NCBI RefSeq assembly: GCF_008801575.1
Contig: NZ_VZPL01000017.1
Span: 1 to 64,000 of the forward strand
Source of the DNA: Xanthomonas cissicola
Lineage (GTDB): Bacteria; Pseudomonadota; Gammaproteobacteria; Xanthomonadales; Xanthomonadaceae
Length of the DNA: 64,000 nucleotides
Direction of reading: 5' to 3'
In this document: piece by piece, positions 37,372 through 51,648 of the stretch
Layout: the number at the start of each line of letters is the position of its first letter
Position numbering within the stretch: position 1 is the first letter of the stretch
Program-made: the position numbers and the translations under genes
Notes under the pieces: generated by a model
The model's input: the letters and a program-made list of their open reading frames with translations, nothing else
The model's database searches: none
What the model was told of the DNA's origin: nothing

Positions 37372-37842
37372 ATGATAGACGGCAGTCGAAGCAGGCGGGT
37401 TAGGTATGCCGGCGTGTTGCTCGCGGCGTTTGGGCTGGCGGCAAGTGCGGGCGTGTCGGCGCAATGCCTGCCCGAATTCAAGAATGGCTGGATCCGCATT
37501 CCGCCGCCCGGTGGCATGGGCATGGCGGCCGGGTTCGGGCAATTTCATAACGGCTGTGCGCAGCCGCTGACGATCACTGCTGCCAACAGCAGCGTATTTG
37601 CCGATGTCTCCTTGCACGAAACCACACAGGTCAATGGCGTCAGCCGCATGCGCGCGGTGCCCGAACTGGCATTGCCGGCCGGCAAATCTGTGCCGTTGGC
37701 GCCGGGCGGCCTGCACCTGATGTTGATGGACGCCAGTGCGCCGTTGCAGGAAGGCGCGCAGGTGCCGGTGAGCTTTACCCTGCAGGACGGTCGCCAAATC
37801 AAGGCTACCTTGGAAGCACGCAAGCGCGCGCCCGGGTCTTGA
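37372..37842 (+). CDS. Periplasmic copper chaperone PCu(A)C
   Basis: Periplasmic copper(I) chaperone of the PCu(A)C family (DUF461), which delivers copper to cytochrome oxidase CuA centres. A signal peptide precedes the mature part (about residue 30). The binding motif is readable: LHETTQVNGVSRM supplies a His and Met, and GGLHLMLMD the second His and Met, in the H(M)x10M...HxM pattern. At 156 aa it is normal for the family. No copper transporter or ScoI gene is adjacent. The 23-bp divergent gap with the crotonase gene means overlapping promoters. Confidence 0.9.
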   Translation: MIDGSRSRRVRYAGVLLAAFGLAASAGVSAQCLPEFKNGWIRIPPPGGMGMAAGFGQFHNGCAQPLTITAANSSVFADVSLHETTQVNGVSRMRAVPELALPAGKSVPLAPGGLHLMLMDASAPLQEGAQVPVSFTLQDGRQIKATLEARKRAPGS

Positions 37843-37889
37843 GTGTTTGATGGCTGTTGCGCACTTGCGCCAGCATTGAAATGAAAGCG

Positions 37890-37909
37890 GCGGCTCCACA
37901 CGGAGCCGC
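37890..37909. terminator. Hairpin between convergent genes
   Basis: GCGGCTCC and GGAGCCGC pair around ACAC between the copper chaperone gene and the convergent thioesterase gene. No strong T-run is present. Confidence 0.5.
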
Positions 37910-37958
37910 AGCCGATCTTTCGCGTTGCTGCAACCTCAGCGAATGGGTCGATGGGAAT

Positions 37959-38362
37959 TCAGCTGCTGGCCGCGCGCACCGCATCCGGTAGCGCGGCGCT
38001 CTTGCCGGTCTGCGTATCGATCCACACCACCACCACGTTGCCATCGGAGTACAGCTTGCTGTCGTCCTTCTGGTCGAAGATGCGGTGGCCGATGGTCACG
38101 CTGCTGGTGCCCAGGCGTTCGACGAACAACTCGACGGTGATGTCGTTGGGCCAGATCAACGGCTGCTTGTAGTTGACATTGGTGGCGGCAACCACCGGCG
38201 CGATGCGGTCGGTCATGGCCACGCCTTGCACGCCCAGCATCCAGCGCACGCGCGCTTCTTCCAGATAGGACACGTACTTGGCGTTGTTGACATGGCCCAT
38301 GCTGTCCATATCGCGCCAGCGCACGCTGATCGGGATGCGTGCCAGAATCTTGTGTTCGCTCA

Positions 38363-38363
<1 letters not shown>
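37959..38363 (-). CDS. 4HBT-family acyl-CoA thioesterase (YbgC/FadM-like)
   Basis: Single-hotdog thioesterase, 134 aa. RWRDMDSMGHVNNAKYVSYL is the family motif with the catalytic aspartate in DMD and the following HVNN. Substrate is likely a short or medium acyl-CoA. Its ATG overlaps the uvrA stop (TGATG), so it is translationally coupled to uvrA although the functions are unrelated. This linkage is probably incidental to transcription. Confidence 0.9.
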
Positions 38364-41329
<2,966 letters not shown>

Positions 41330-41489
41330 GGGGGATCCGATGTCGGGCCGGCGAACCGGCAGTGGTGCGAGCGTGCTCAGCAGGAATGAGTGGCAGTCGA
41401 TCAGCCTACCCGCCGACCTAGGTGAGGGCAATTGCCCCAAACGCCAGTCTGCCGGGGCCGTTGTGGCGGCCGGATGATGCGTTCTACCC

Positions 41490-41508
41490 GCCCAAGGCGG
41501 GCGGGTCG
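41490..41508. repeat. GC-rich hairpin upstream of rplU
   Basis: CCCGCC and GGCGGG pair around CAA in the uvrA-rplU intergenic region, just before the rplU promoter. Its role is not clear; it could mark an operator or a weak terminator. Confidence 0.3.
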
Positions 41509-41527
41509 CGGCCAGACTGCTTGCGAC

Positions 41528-41557
41528 TTGACCCGAAACCGGCTAGGCCAGTAGAAT
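41528..41557 (+). promoter_or_regulatory. Promoter of rplU-rpmA
   Basis: TTGACC (41528-41533) and TAGAAT (41552-41557) are 18 bp apart, about 65 bases before the rplU start. This is a good sigma-70 match. Confidence 0.75.
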
Positions 41558-41621
41558 TCCGCTCCTGTCTGCCCCATGGGCAAGTCAGGCGACCATAATA
41601 ACTACAGAGGAACACCTGGTC

Positions 41622-41942
41622 ATGTACGCAGTTCTGGTAACCGGCGGTAAGCAATACCGCGTCGCGCAGGGCGAAACGCTCCGCGTGGAAAAGCTCGAAG
41701 TCGAAGCTGGCAACGAGATCAAGTTCGACACCATCCTGATGCTGGGCGATAGCGATGGCATCAAGCTGGGCGATGCGCTGAAGGGCGCCTCGGTCACCGC
41801 CAAGGTCGTGGCCCACGGCCGCGCCGACAAGGTGCGCATCATCAAGTTCCGCCGCCGCAAGCACCACATGAAGCGTCAGGGACACCGTCAGCACTACACC
41901 GAAATCGAGATCACCGGCATTGCCGGTGGCGACAAGAAGTAA
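41622..41942 (+). CDS. rplU: 50S ribosomal protein L21
   Basis: Ribosomal protein L21, 106 aa, binding 23S rRNA in the large subunit. The start [20 protein letters not shown] and the C-terminal [19 protein letters not shown] are characteristic. AGAGG lies just upstream of ATG 41622. rpmA follows after 12 bases, the conserved order rplU-rpmA-obgE. Confidence 0.98.
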
Positions 41943-41954
41943 GGAGAACCAGTC

Positions 41955-42215
41955 ATGGCACATAAAAAGGGCGTAGGTTCCTCGCGCAACGGTCGCGATT
42001 CCAACCCGAAATACCTCGGCGTGAAGATCTTCGGTGGCCAGGCCATCGACGCCGGCAACATCATCGTGCGTCAGCGCGGCACCCAGTTCCATCCGGGCGC
42101 CGGCGTCGGCCTGGGTCGTGACCACACGCTGTTTGCGCTGGTCGACGGCAAGGTGGAGTTTTCCACCAAGGGTCCGAAGAAGCGTCGTACCGTCAGCGTG
42201 GTTGCCGAGGCGTAA
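41955..42215 (+). CDS. rpmA: 50S ribosomal protein L27
   Basis: Ribosomal protein L27, 86 aa; its N-terminus reaches the peptidyl transferase centre. [20 protein letters not shown] is the standard N-terminus without a cleavable extension. AAGGAG precedes the ATG, and an intrinsic terminator follows the gene. Confidence 0.98.
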
Positions 42216-43529
<1,314 letters not shown>

Positions 43530-43545
43530 GTGCAGGCGCAGGCAC

Positions 43546-43574
43546 ACAAAAAACCCGGCCAAGGCCGGGTTTTT
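43546..43574. terminator. Bidirectional terminator between obgE and rpsT
   Basis: ACCCGGCC and GGCCGGGT form a stem with a two-base loop, flanked by an A-run on the left and a T-run on the right, so it can end both obgE and rpsT transcription. Confidence 0.9.
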
Positions 43575-43620
43575 CTGTATTGCCGGAAGCCAGGCTGCCG
43601 GCAATGCGCCAACTGGTCGC

Positions 43621-43890
43621 TTACGCGGCCTTGATGGCCTTGATGCGCGCGGTCAGGCGGCTCTTGTGGCGTGCAGCCTTGTTCTTGTGGATCAGGCCGC
43701 GGGCGCTGAAACGGTCGAGGATGGGCTGAGCAACGGCGAAAGCAGCTTCGGCGCCTGCAGCATCGTTGGCGTCAAGGGCCTTGATCACCTTCTTGACGGC
43801 GGTGCGCAGCATCGAGCGCTGACCGGTGTTGCGCTCATTGCGCACAATGGTCTGCTTGGCGCGCTTCTTGGCGGACTTGATATTGGCCAC
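43621..43890 (-). CDS. rpsT: 30S ribosomal protein S20 (GTG start)
   Basis: Ribosomal protein S20, 89 aa, binding 16S rRNA. (M)[19 protein letters not shown] is the family N-terminus, and the protein is very rich in Lys, Arg and Ala. The family alignment places the initiator at GTG 43890, with AGGAA about nine bases upstream. A good promoter lies 49-77 bases upstream on the minus strand. Confidence 0.98.
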
Positions 43891-43938
43891 GGTGGTGGGT
43901 TCCTGAAAAATCGGTATGGTGGAAAAAGCAAGCGCGAA

Positions 43939-43967
43939 AGTATGATGGACCCGGATATGCACGTCAA
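43939..43967 (-). promoter_or_regulatory. Promoter of rpsT
   Basis: On the minus strand TTGACG (43967-43962), a 17-bp spacer and CATACT (43944-43939) fit a sigma-70 promoter. Confidence 0.65.
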
Positions 43968-43991
43968 GTCAGTTGTCAAGAGGGATGCAGC

Positions 43992-45599
43992 GTGAGCAAG
44001 CCCGGCATGTTGAGAGGCCTGCTCTCATTCAGCAGCATGACCATGATCTCGCGGGTGCTGGGCCTGATCCGCGACCAGGCGATTTCCACCACCTTCGGCG
44101 CCAATGCGGTGACCGACGCGTTCTGGGTGGCCTTTCGCATTCCCAATTTCCTGCGCCGGCTGTTCGCCGAGGGCTCGTTCGCCACCGCCTTCGTGCCAGT
44201 GTTCACCGAGGTCAAGGAGACCCGCCCGCATGCCGATCTGCGCGAGCTGATGGCGCGCGTGTCCGGCACCTTGGGCGGGATGTTGCTGCTGATCACCGCA
44301 CTGGGGTTGATCTTCACCCCGCAACTGGCCGCGGTATTTTCGGATGGCGCGGCCACCGATCCTGAAAAATACGGTTTGTTGGTCGATCTGTTGCGGCTGA
44401 CCTTTCCATTCCTGCTGTTCGTCTCGTTGACGGCGCTGGCCGGTGGCGCGCTCAACAGCTTCCAGCGTTTTGCCATTCCGGCGCTGACGCCGGTCATCCT
44501 CAATCTGTGCATGATTGCCGGCGCGCTGTGGTTGGCGCCGCGGTTGGACGTCCCGATCCTGGCGCTGGGCTGGGCGGTCCTGGTGGCCGGTGCGCTGCAG
44601 CTGCTGTTCCAGCTGCCGGCGCTGAAGGGCATCGACCTGCTGACGCTGCCGCGCTGGGGCTGGAATCACCCGGATGTGCGCAAGGTGCTGACCTTGATGA
44701 TCCCGACCTTGTTCGGCTCGTCGATTGCGCAGATCAACCTGATGCTGGATACGGTGATCGCTGCGCGCCTGGCCGATGGGTCCCAATCGTGGCTGTCGCT
44801 GGCTGACCGGTTCCTGGAACTGCCGCTGGGTGTGTTCGGTGTGGCGCTGGGCACGGTGATCCTGCCGGCGCTGGCCCGCCATCACGTCAAGACCGACCGC
44901 AGCGCTTTCTCCGGCGCGCTGGACTGGGGATTTCGCACCACCTTGCTGATCGCGATGCCGGCCATGCTCGGCCTGCTGCTGCTGGCCGAACCGTTGGTGG
45001 CGACGTTGTTCCAGTACCGCCAGTTCACCGCGTTCGACACCCGCATGACTGCGATGTCGGTCTATGGTCTGAGCTTCGGTTTGCCGGCCTACGCCATGCT
45101 GAAGGTGCTGCTGCCGGCCTTCTACGCGCGCCAGGACACCCGCACGCCCGTGCGTGCGGGCGTGGCGGCGCTGATCGCCAACATGGTGTTCAACTTCGCA
45201 TTGCTGGCGGTGGTGTACCAGATCATGGTGCCGCCCGAACTCAAGGCGCAGGGTGTGATGCAAGCGCTGGGCAAGCAGCCGGGCCTGCATCTGGCGTTGG
45301 GTATCGCCAGTGCATTGTCGAGTTATCTCAATCTGGGATTGCTGTGGTATTGGCTGGGCAAGTCCGGCGTGTACCAACGCCGCCCAGGCTGGGGGGGCTA
45401 TACGCTGCGTCTGCTGCTGGCGTGCGCGGCGATGGCGGCAGTGCTGTTGAGCCTGCTGTGGTGGCTGCCGTCGTTTACGCAGATGGATAAATGGAGCCGC
45501 ATCGGCTGGCTGGCGGTGCTGGTGGGCAGTGGCGGGGCGACGTATCTGGTCGCGCAGTTGGCGCTGGGGCTGCGGCCGCGGCATCTGCGCGAAGGCTGA
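43992..45599 (+). CDS. murJ: Lipid II flippase MurJ (GTG start)
   Basis: Multidrug/oligosaccharidyl-lipid/polysaccharide (MOP) superfamily flippase of 535 aa that moves lipid II across the inner membrane for peptidoglycan synthesis. About fourteen hydrophobic helices are visible. The N-terminus contains SFSSMTMISRVLGLIRDQAI and DAFWVAFRIPNFLRRLFAEG, strongly conserved in MurJ. GTG 43992 is preceded by GAGGG. It is divergent from rpsT and followed by ribF. Confidence 0.96.
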   Translation: MSKPGMLRGLLSFSSMTMISRVLGLIRDQAISTTFGANAVTDAFWVAFRIPNFLRRLFAEGSFATAFVPVFTEVKETRPHADLRELMARVSGTLGGMLLLITALGLIFTPQLAAVFSDGAATDPEKYGLLVDLLRLTFPFLLFVSLTALAGGALNSFQRFAIPALTPVILNLCMIAGALWLAPRLDVPILALGWAVLVAGALQLLFQLPALKGIDLLTLPRWGWNHPDVRKVLTLMIPTLFGSSIAQINLMLDTVIAARLADGSQSWLSLADRFLELPLGVFGVALGTVILPALARHHVKTDRSAFSGALDWGFRTTLLIAMPAMLGLLLLAEPLVATLFQYRQFTAFDTRMTAMSVYGLSFGLPAYAMLKVLLPAFYARQDTRTPVRAGVAALIANMVFNFALLAVVYQIMVPPELKAQGVMQALGKQPGLHLALGIASALSSYLNLGLLWYWLGKSGVYQRRPGWGGYTLRLLLACAAMAAVLLSLLWWLPSFTQMDKWSRIGWLAVLVGSGGATYLVAQLALGLRPRHLREG

Positions 45600-45707
45600 G
45601 GCGACAGCCGAACGAATGCGCGGCACGGTCGCCTGCGCTGGCTGAGGTTGCGCATCCCCGCGCACCGCAGGCGGTGGCGCGCTGCCACGCCAAGGTGCCC
45701 ATACGGC

Positions 45708-45738
45708 TTGACAGGCACGGCTATACTTGCAGGTTATG
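45708..45738 (+). promoter_or_regulatory. Candidate promoter of ribF-ileS
   Basis: A perfect TTGACA lies at 45708-45713. The best downstream partner is a weak GGTTAT/TTATGT near 45732-45738 at 18-20 bp, so the assignment is tentative. Confidence 0.4.
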
Positions 45739-45785
45739 TATCAACGAGGGTCGGCCGGCGGGCCGGCATCTGTTTGGATCGAGGA

Positions 45786-46808
45786 ATGAGCAGGCTGTTT
45801 AGAGACGTCGAAGGCGGGACGCTGTTCCCGCGCGGAAGCGTGGTCTGCATCGGTGCCTTCGATGGCCTGCATCTGGGGCATCGGACGCTGGTGCAACACG
45901 CCGTGGCGCGTGCCCGCGCACTCGGTGTGCCGGCAGTGGCGGTGAGCTTCGAGCCGCTACCGCGTGAATTCTTCGCACCCGCCGCGCCGCCGCCGCGTCT
46001 GACCCTGGCGCGCGCCAAGATCGAAGGCTTGTACGGGTTCGGCGCCGACAGCGTGGGCATGATCCGTTTCGACGGTCGCCTGTCCAAGATGCGTGCGGAA
46101 GATTTTGTGCGGCTGGCGCTGGTTGGCCGGCTGCGCGCGCGCGAAGTCTGGATTGGCCCGGAATTCCGTTTCGGCCATCGACGCAGCGGCGACATCGGCC
46201 TGTTGCGTACGCTTGGCGAGCAGCATGGGTTTGTGGCGGGCGAGATTGCGCCGGTGCATCTGCATGGGGAGCGGATTTCGGCGACGCGGATTCGCGAACT
46301 GCTCGGCGCCGGCGAATTCGCCCACGCTGGCGACTTGCTCGGTCGCCCGTACGCCATCGGTGGCCGGGTCGTGCGCGGCAAGCAGCTTGGTCGTACCTTG
46401 GGCTATCCCACCGCCAACCTGCGCTTTCCGCGCACGCCGGCGTTGTCGGGGATCTATGCGACCTGGGTGCATGGCGTGGCCGAGCGGCCGTGGCCGTCGG
46501 TCTCCAGCTTCGGCACGCGTCCCACCGTGGCGGGCGTGGAGCCGCTGCTGGAAGCGCACTTGTTCGACTTCCAGTGCGATCTGTATGGCCGGCACATTGC
46601 CGTCGAATTCGTTGCCAAGTTGCGCGACGAAGAAAAGTTCGATGGCCTGGAGGCGCTGACCGTGCAGATGCACCGCGATGCCGAGCAGGCACGTGAGGTA
46701 CTGGCGGCGCATATGCGTTCTGAGCAACAACCCTCGACTACGGCGAGTCCCTCGCAAGAGCCCGCACGTCCATGTGCGGACTTCTCAAGCAATCCAGCGC
46801 AACGGTAG
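45786..46808 (+). CDS. ribF: Bifunctional riboflavin kinase/FAD synthetase
   Basis: Converts riboflavin to FMN and FAD. The N-terminal FAD synthetase (about 15-185) has CIGAFDGLHLGHRTLV and ISATRIRELLG; the C-terminal riboflavin kinase (about 190-310) has GRTLGYPTANLRFP. The last 30 residues are Ser/Pro-rich and not conserved. At 340 aa it is slightly longer than E. coli RibF. ATG 45786 has GAGG just upstream. It is followed within 6 bases by ileS, the conserved ribF-ileS-lspA-ispH order. Confidence 0.96.
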   Translation: MSRLFRDVEGGTLFPRGSVVCIGAFDGLHLGHRTLVQHAVARARALGVPAVAVSFEPLPREFFAPAAPPPRLTLARAKIEGLYGFGADSVGMIRFDGRLSKMRAEDFVRLALVGRLRAREVWIGPEFRFGHRRSGDIGLLRTLGEQHGFVAGEIAPVHLHGERISATRIRELLGAGEFAHAGDLLGRPYAIGGRVVRGKQLGRTLGYPTANLRFPRTPALSGIYATWVHGVAERPWPSVSSFGTRPTVAGVEPLLEAHLFDFQCDLYGRHIAVEFVAKLRDEEKFDGLEALTVQMHRDAEQAREVLAAHMRSEQQPSTTASPSQEPARPCADFSSNPAQR

Positions 46809-46814
46809 GTTCCT

Positions 46815-49646
46815 GTGACCCAAGATTACAAAGCCACTCTTCATCTGCCTGCGACGGAATTTCCGATGCGCGGCGACCTGCCCAAGCGCGAGCCGGCGAT
46901 GCTGGAGCGCTGGGAGCGCGAGGGCTTCTACGCGCAACTGCGTGCCAATGCCGCGGGGCGGCCGCTGTTCGTGCTGCATGACGGCCCGCCGTATGCGAAC
47001 GGCCAGATCCACCTCGGCCATGCGGTCAACAAGATCCTCAAGGACATCATCGTCAAGTCGAAATATCTGGCCGGCTTCGATGCACCGTATATCCCGGGCT
47101 GGGATTGCCATGGCCTGCCGATCGAGATCGCGATCGAAAAAAAATACGGTAAGGTCGGCGTCAAGCTCGATGCGGCCGAATTTCGGCAGAAGTGCCGCGA
47201 ATACGCCACCGAGCAGATCGATCTGCAGCGGCGCGATTTCAAGCGCCTGGGCGTGATCGGCGATTGGGACAACCCGTACAAGACGCTGGATTTCCGATTC
47301 GAAGCCAACGAAATCCGCGCGCTGGCCAACGTGGTCGATAACGGCCACCTGACCCGCGGCGTCAAGCCGGTGCACTGGTGCTTCGATTGCGGTTCGGCGC
47401 TGGCCGAGGCCGAGATCGAATACGCCGACAAGGTGTCGCCGACCGTGGATATCGCCTATCCGGCGCGCGACCCGGCTGCGGTCGCTGCTGCGTTCGGCGC
47501 GAGCCTGCCGGTGGGCGTGGGCGTGGCGGTGCCGATCTGGACCACCACGCCGTGGACGCTGCCGGCGTCGCTGGCGGTGAGCCTGGGCGCGGAGCTGGAC
47601 TATGTGCTGGTCGAAGGTCCGGCCGATCGCGGCCAGCCGCGCTGGCTGGTGATCGCCGAAGCGTTGGCTGCCAAGGCGCTGGCGCGGTACGGCGTGGGCG
47701 AGGTCGTGGTGCATGGGCACGCCAAGGGCGCGGCGCTGGAGCACATGCTGCTGAATCACCCGTTCTATGCCGAACGCGAGATCCCGCTGCTGCTGGGCGA
47801 CCACGTGTCGGCCGAGGATGGTACCGGCGCGGTGCATACGGCACCCGGCCACGGCCAGGAGGACTATCAGGTCTCCAAGCAATATGGGCTGCTGGAGCGC
47901 TACGGCGCCGCGCAGATCAATCCGGTGGACGGGCGCGGCGTGTATCTGCCGTCGACCCCGCCGCTGCGCGACACCGTGCTGGCCGGGCTGCATATCTGGA
48001 AGGCGAACGACGTCATCATCGAAGCGCTGCGCGAGACCGGCGTGCTGCTGGCGGCCAGCAAGATGGAGCACAGCTACCCGCATTGCTGGCGCCACAAGAC
48101 GCCGATTGCGTTCCGTGCCACGCCGCAGTGGTTCATCTCGATGGAGCAGGCCAACCTGCGTGCCGATGCGCTCAAGGCCATCGAAAACGTGCATTGGTAT
48201 CCGTCCTGGGGCCAGGCGCGTATCGCCGGCATGGTCGACGGGCGCCCGGACTGGACCATCTCGCGGCAGCGCACCTGGGGCGTGCCGATCGCCTTGTTCG
48301 TGCATCGCGAAACCGGCGAGCCGCATCCGCGCAGCACCGAGTTGCTGCGCCAGGTCGCCGACCGCGTGGAGCAGGGCGGCGTGGATGTCTGGTACACGCT
48401 GGACGCGTCCGAGCTGCTGGGTAGCGAGGCGGCAGATTACGAGAAGATCACCGACATCCTGGATGTGTGGTTCGACTCCGGCGTGACGCACGAAGCGGTG
48501 CTTCCGGATCGTGGGCTGCCCAAGCCGGCCGACCTGTATCTAGAGGGTTCCGATCAGCATCGCGGCTGGTTCCAGTCGTCGCTGCTGAGTGGCGTGGCGA
48601 TGGACAAGGCGGCGCCCTACAAGCAGTGCCTGACCCACGGTTTTACCGTGGACGAGCACGGCCGCAAGATGTCCAAGTCGCTGGGCAACGGCATCGAGCC
48701 GCAGGACATCATGAAGACGCTGGGCGCGGACATCCTGCGCCTGTGGATCGCCTCGGCCGACTACAGCAACGAGATGTCGCTGTCGCAGGAGATCCTCAAG
48801 CGCAACGCCGATGCCTACCGCCGCCTGCGCAATACCGCGCGCTTCCTGCTCGGTAACCTGCATGGCTTCGATCCGCTGCAGCACCTGGTGGCGCTGGACG
48901 AGATGGTGCTGCTGGACCGCTGGATCGTGCATCGCGCGCACGAGCTGCAGGAAAAGATCGTGGCCGCCTACGCGCGCTACGACTTCGCCGAGATCGTGCA
49001 GGCACTGCTGAACTTCTGCAGCGTGGACCTGGGCTCGCTGTACCTGGATGTCACCAAGGACCGCCTGTACACGATGGCCGAAGACGCGCGCGGCCGCCGT
49101 TCGGCGCAGAGCGCGATGTACCACGTGGCCGGGGCGTTCGTGCGCTGGATCGCGCCGGTATTGAGCTTCACTGCCGAGGAACTGTGGGGCTACCTGCCGG
49201 GCAAGCATGTCGACAACGTGCTCTTCGCCACCTGGTACGACGGCCTTGCGCCGTTGCCGGCCGACGCTGCGTTGAGCGGTGCGGATTTCGACAAGTTGCT
49301 GGTCCTGCGCGAGCAGGTGGCCAAGGTGCTGGAGCCGATGCGTGCCAATGGCGCGATCGGTGCGGCGCTGGAAGCGGAAATCACCGTGGCCGCCGATGCG
49401 CAGACCGCTGCGCGCTGGCAGCCGCTGGCCGAGGAACTGCGCTTCTTGTTCATCAGTGGCGACGTCACCGTGACCGCGGCCAGTACCGACGACATTTTCG
49501 TCAGTGCGCAGCCCACGACCAAGGCCAAGTGCGTGCGCTGCTGGCACCACCAGGCCAGCGTGGGCAGCGACCCGCGTCACCCGGAACTGTGCAGCCGTTG
49601 CGTCAGCAATATCGAAGGTCCGGGCGAGCGGCGTCGCTGGTTCTGA
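46815..49646 (+). CDS. ileS: Isoleucyl-tRNA synthetase (GTG start)
   Basis: Class I aminoacyl-tRNA synthetase of 943 aa. HIGH motif in [20 protein letters not shown] in [17 protein letters not shown]1 editing domain lies between, including [12 protein letters not shown]. The C-terminal zinc finger is CVRCWHHQ...LCSRCVSNI. This is the bacterial type, sensitive to mupirocin by class. The start GTG 46815 follows the ribF stop by 6 bases. No T-box is expected or seen. Confidence 0.98.
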   Translation: MTQDYKATLHLPATEFPMRGDLPKREPAMLERWEREGFYAQLRANAAGRPLFVLHDGPPYANGQIHLGHAVNKILKDIIVKSKYLAGFDAPYIPGWDCHGLPIEIAIEKKYGKVGVKLDAAEFRQKCREYATEQIDLQRRDFKRLGVIGDWDNPYKTLDFRFEANEIRALANVVDNGHLTRGVKPVHWCFDCGSALAEAEIEYADKVSPTVDIAYPARDPAAVAAAFGASLPVGVGVAVPIWTTTPWTLPASLAVSLGAELDYVLVEGPADRGQPRWLVIAEALAAKALARYGVGEVVVHGHAKGAALEHMLLNHPFYAEREIPLLLGDHVSAEDGTGAVHTAPGHGQEDYQVSKQYGLLERYGAAQINPVDGRGVYLPSTPPLRDTVLAGLHIWKANDVIIEALRETGVLLAASKMEHSYPHCWRHKTPIAFRATPQWFISMEQANLRADALKAIENVHWYPSWGQARIAGMVDGRPDWTISRQRTWGVPIALFVHRETGEPHPRSTELLRQVADRVEQGGVDVWYTLDASELLGSEAADYEKITDILDVWFDSGVTHEAVLPDRGLPKPADLYLEGSDQHRGWFQSSLLSGVAMDKAAPYKQCLTHGFTVDEHGRKMSKSLGNGIEPQDIMKTLGADILRLWIASADYSNEMSLSQEILKRNADAYRRLRNTARFLLGNLHGFDPLQHLVALDEMVLLDRWIVHRAHELQEKIVAAYARYDFAEIVQALLNFCSVDLGSLYLDVTKDRLYTMAEDARGRRSAQSAMYHVAGAFVRWIAPVLSFTAEELWGYLPGKHVDNVLFATWYDGLAPLPADAALSGADFDKLLVLREQVAKVLEPMRANGAIGAALEAEITVAADAQTAARWQPLAEELRFLFISGDVTVTAASTDDIFVSAQPTTKAKCVRCWHHQASVGSDPRHPELCSRCVSNIEGPGERRRWF

Positions 49647-49960
49647 GGCCGCCTCGCCGGCGGCGCGTGGCAGGGACCTAGCCACGCACTGCCGGCGTCT
49701 GGCGCTGGCGCAGTCCGCGTCAGACGCCGGGGTAGCCCTGGTTGCTCTGCAGCGACGCGGCCGGTCGCGACGAGCGCCTGGCTTGCTGAAGCTTGGGGCA
49801 CGCATTGGGGCAGGGCGGCGCGGCTGGTCGAGCTGCCCGTGCCATCCTTGTCCGGCTGCAAGCCAGCATCTGTCGTTTTCTGCCGCTGCCGTCACTCGAC
49901 CTCCCACCCAGGCGTCTTCTCCGGCATCGGAGCAGCGGCCACCAACTGCGATCTTTCGAC
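49647..49960 (+). other. 314-bp spacer between ileS and lspA
   Basis: No gene, repeat or convincing terminator is recognised in this GC-rich stretch. Its length is unusual for a conserved operon and suggests that lspA-ispH may have its own promoter, but no clear hexamers were found. Confidence 0.5.
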
Positions 49961-50479
49961 ATGAGTCAACGCCCCAACCCCTCGGCCCTGATCTGGCTGC
50001 TGCTCTCTGCGCTGGTGGTCGGCCTGGATCAGTGGAGCAAGGCCTGGGTGCTGTCCAGCCTGCCCGAGTACACCCCGGTGCCGGTGATCGACGGCTTCTG
50101 GAATTGGTACCGCACCTACAACACCGGCGCAGCTTTCAGCTTTCTGAGCGATGCCGGCGGCTGGCAGCTGTGGTTCTTCACTGCGTTGGCGGTGGGTATC
50201 AGCGGCCTGCTGGCGTTCTGGCTCTCGCGCACCGCGCGGGGGCAGTGGCGCAGCGCGCTGCCATATGCGCTGGTGATCGGCGGGGCGATCGGTAACGTGA
50301 TCGACCGGCTGATGCACGGCCACGTGGTTGATTTCATCCAGTGGTATATCGGCAGCCACACTTGGCCGTCCTTCAATATCGCCGACTCGGCGATCGTGGG
50401 CGGCGCGATCGGAATTGCCGTGTTCGGCTTGTTCGACAAATCCGACAAGCAGCAGCCGGGAACCGGGAATCTGCGCTGA
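49961..50479 (+). CDS. lspA: Lipoprotein signal peptidase (signal peptidase II)
   Basis: Inner-membrane aspartic protease that removes the signal peptide of prolipoproteins. Four transmembrane helices are visible in 172 aa. The active-site motifs are [20 protein letters not shown] and [12 protein letters not shown], each with a conserved Asp, and [12 protein letters not shown] is the third conserved box. ATG 49961 lacks a clear Shine-Dalgarno sequence. ispH follows 66 bases later. Confidence 0.96.
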   Translation: MSQRPNPSALIWLLLSALVVGLDQWSKAWVLSSLPEYTPVPVIDGFWNWYRTYNTGAAFSFLSDAGGWQLWFFTALAVGISGLLAFWLSRTARGQWRSALPYALVIGGAIGNVIDRLMHGHVVDFIQWYIGSHTWPSFNIADSAIVGGAIGIAVFGLFDKSDKQQPGTGNLR

Positions 50480-50545
50480 AGCCTGCCTGCAGGCGCGTGC
50501 CGCCCGGTCCGACCCCGCATCCCTCATTCCCGTAGAATGCCCGCC

Positions 50546-51496
50546 ATGGATGTCCTGCTCGCCAATCCCCGTGGTTTTTGTGCCGGTGTCGACCGTGCGA
50601 TCGAGATCGTCAAGCGTGCGATCGAAACGCTGGGCGCGCCGATCTATGTGCGGCACGAGGTCGTGCACAACCGCTTCGTGGTCGACGACCTCAAGCAGCG
50701 CGGCGCGATCTTCGTCGAAGAACTCGACGAGGTGCCCGACGATGCCACGGTGATCTTCAGCGCGCACGGCGTCTCGCAGGCGGTGCGTCAGGAAGCCGAG
50801 CGGCGTGGACTGAAGGTGTTCGACGCCACCTGCCCCCTGGTGACCAAGGTGCATTTCGAGGTGGCGCGGCACTGCCGGGCAGGACGCGACGTGGTGCTGA
50901 TCGGCCATGCCGGGCACCCGGAAGTGGAAGGCACGATGGGGCAATGGAGCCGCGAGCGCGGGGCGGGCACGATCTATCTGGTCGAAGACATCGAGCAGGT
51001 CGCCACGCTGGATGTCCGCCAACCCGATAACCTTGCCTATACCACCCAGACCACCCTGTCGGTGGACGACACCATGGGGATCATCGAGGCCTTGCGTGCG
51101 CGCTACCCGGCGATGCAGGGCCCGCGCCACGACGATATTTGCTACGCCACCCAGAACCGCCAGGACGCGGTGCGCGATCTGGCGCGCCAGTGCGATCTGG
51201 TGCTGGTGGTCGGTTCGCCCAACAGCTCCAATTCCAACCGGTTGAGCGAGCTGGCCCGGCGCGACGGGGTGGAGTCCTACCTGATCGACAATGCCAGCGA
51301 GATCGACCCGGCCTGGATCGTCGGCAAGCAGCATATCGGCCTGACCGCCGGCGCCTCCGCGCCGCAGGTGCTGGTCGATGGCGTGCTGGAGCGCTTGCGC
51401 GAACTGGGCGCGGCCGGCGTTTCCGAGCTGGAAGGCGAGCCGGAATCGATGGTCTTCGCGCTGCCCAAGGAGCTGCGCTTGCGTCTGGTCAGCTAA
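50546..51496 (+). CDS. ispH: 4-hydroxy-3-methylbut-2-enyl diphosphate reductase
   Basis: Iron-sulfur enzyme of the MEP pathway that makes IPP and DMAPP. Three cysteine ligands of the cluster are seen in [25 protein letters not shown] and [11 protein letters not shown]. Substrate-binding histidines lie in SAHGVSQ and [15 protein letters not shown]. At 316 aa it is standard. ATG 50546 ([10 protein letters not shown]) is the family start, though ATG 50537 is also in frame. It closes the ribF-ileS-lspA-ispH cluster. Confidence 0.97.
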   Translation: MDVLLANPRGFCAGVDRAIEIVKRAIETLGAPIYVRHEVVHNRFVVDDLKQRGAIFVEELDEVPDDATVIFSAHGVSQAVRQEAERRGLKVFDATCPLVTKVHFEVARHCRAGRDVVLIGHAGHPEVEGTMGQWSRERGAGTIYLVEDIEQVATLDVRQPDNLAYTTQTTLSVDDTMGIIEALRARYPAMQGPRHDDICYATQNRQDAVRDLARQCDLVLVVGSPNSSNSNRLSELARRDGVESYLIDNASEIDPAWIVGKQHIGLTAGASAPQVLVDGVLERLRELGAAGVSELEGEPESMVFALPKELRLRLVS

Positions 51497-51572
51497 GACG
51501 ACGCCCTCCGGCAAGGCGAAGCACGTTCGGCGATTGACCCAGGGGGCGCTGCGCTCCTACAATTCACGGCTC

Positions 51573-51648
51573 GCCGGAATAGCTCAGTTGGTAGAGCGGC
51601 GCATTCGTAATGCGTAGGTCGTAGGTTCGATTCCTATTTCCGGCACCA
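51573..51648 (+). tRNA. tRNA-Thr (anticodon CGT)
   Basis: A 76-base cloverleaf. Acceptor arm GCCGGAA pairs with TTCCGGC; the D arm is GCTC...GAGC; the anticodon loop TTCGTAA gives CGT at positions 34-36, reading ACG (Thr); the T arm is GTAGG-TTCGATT-CCTAT; CCA is encoded. No integrase or repeat of its 3' end was noticed, so there is no sign of an integrated element here. Confidence 0.96.

Noticed and set aside
49647-49960. Possible gene between ileS and lspA
   Set aside because: Open frames here merely extend lspA or ileS shadows and show no conserved segment or ribosome site.
51573-51648. tRNA-Thr as an integration site of a genomic island
   Set aside because: No integrase, no repeat of the tRNA 3' end was noticed, and the next genes are the core cyo operon.
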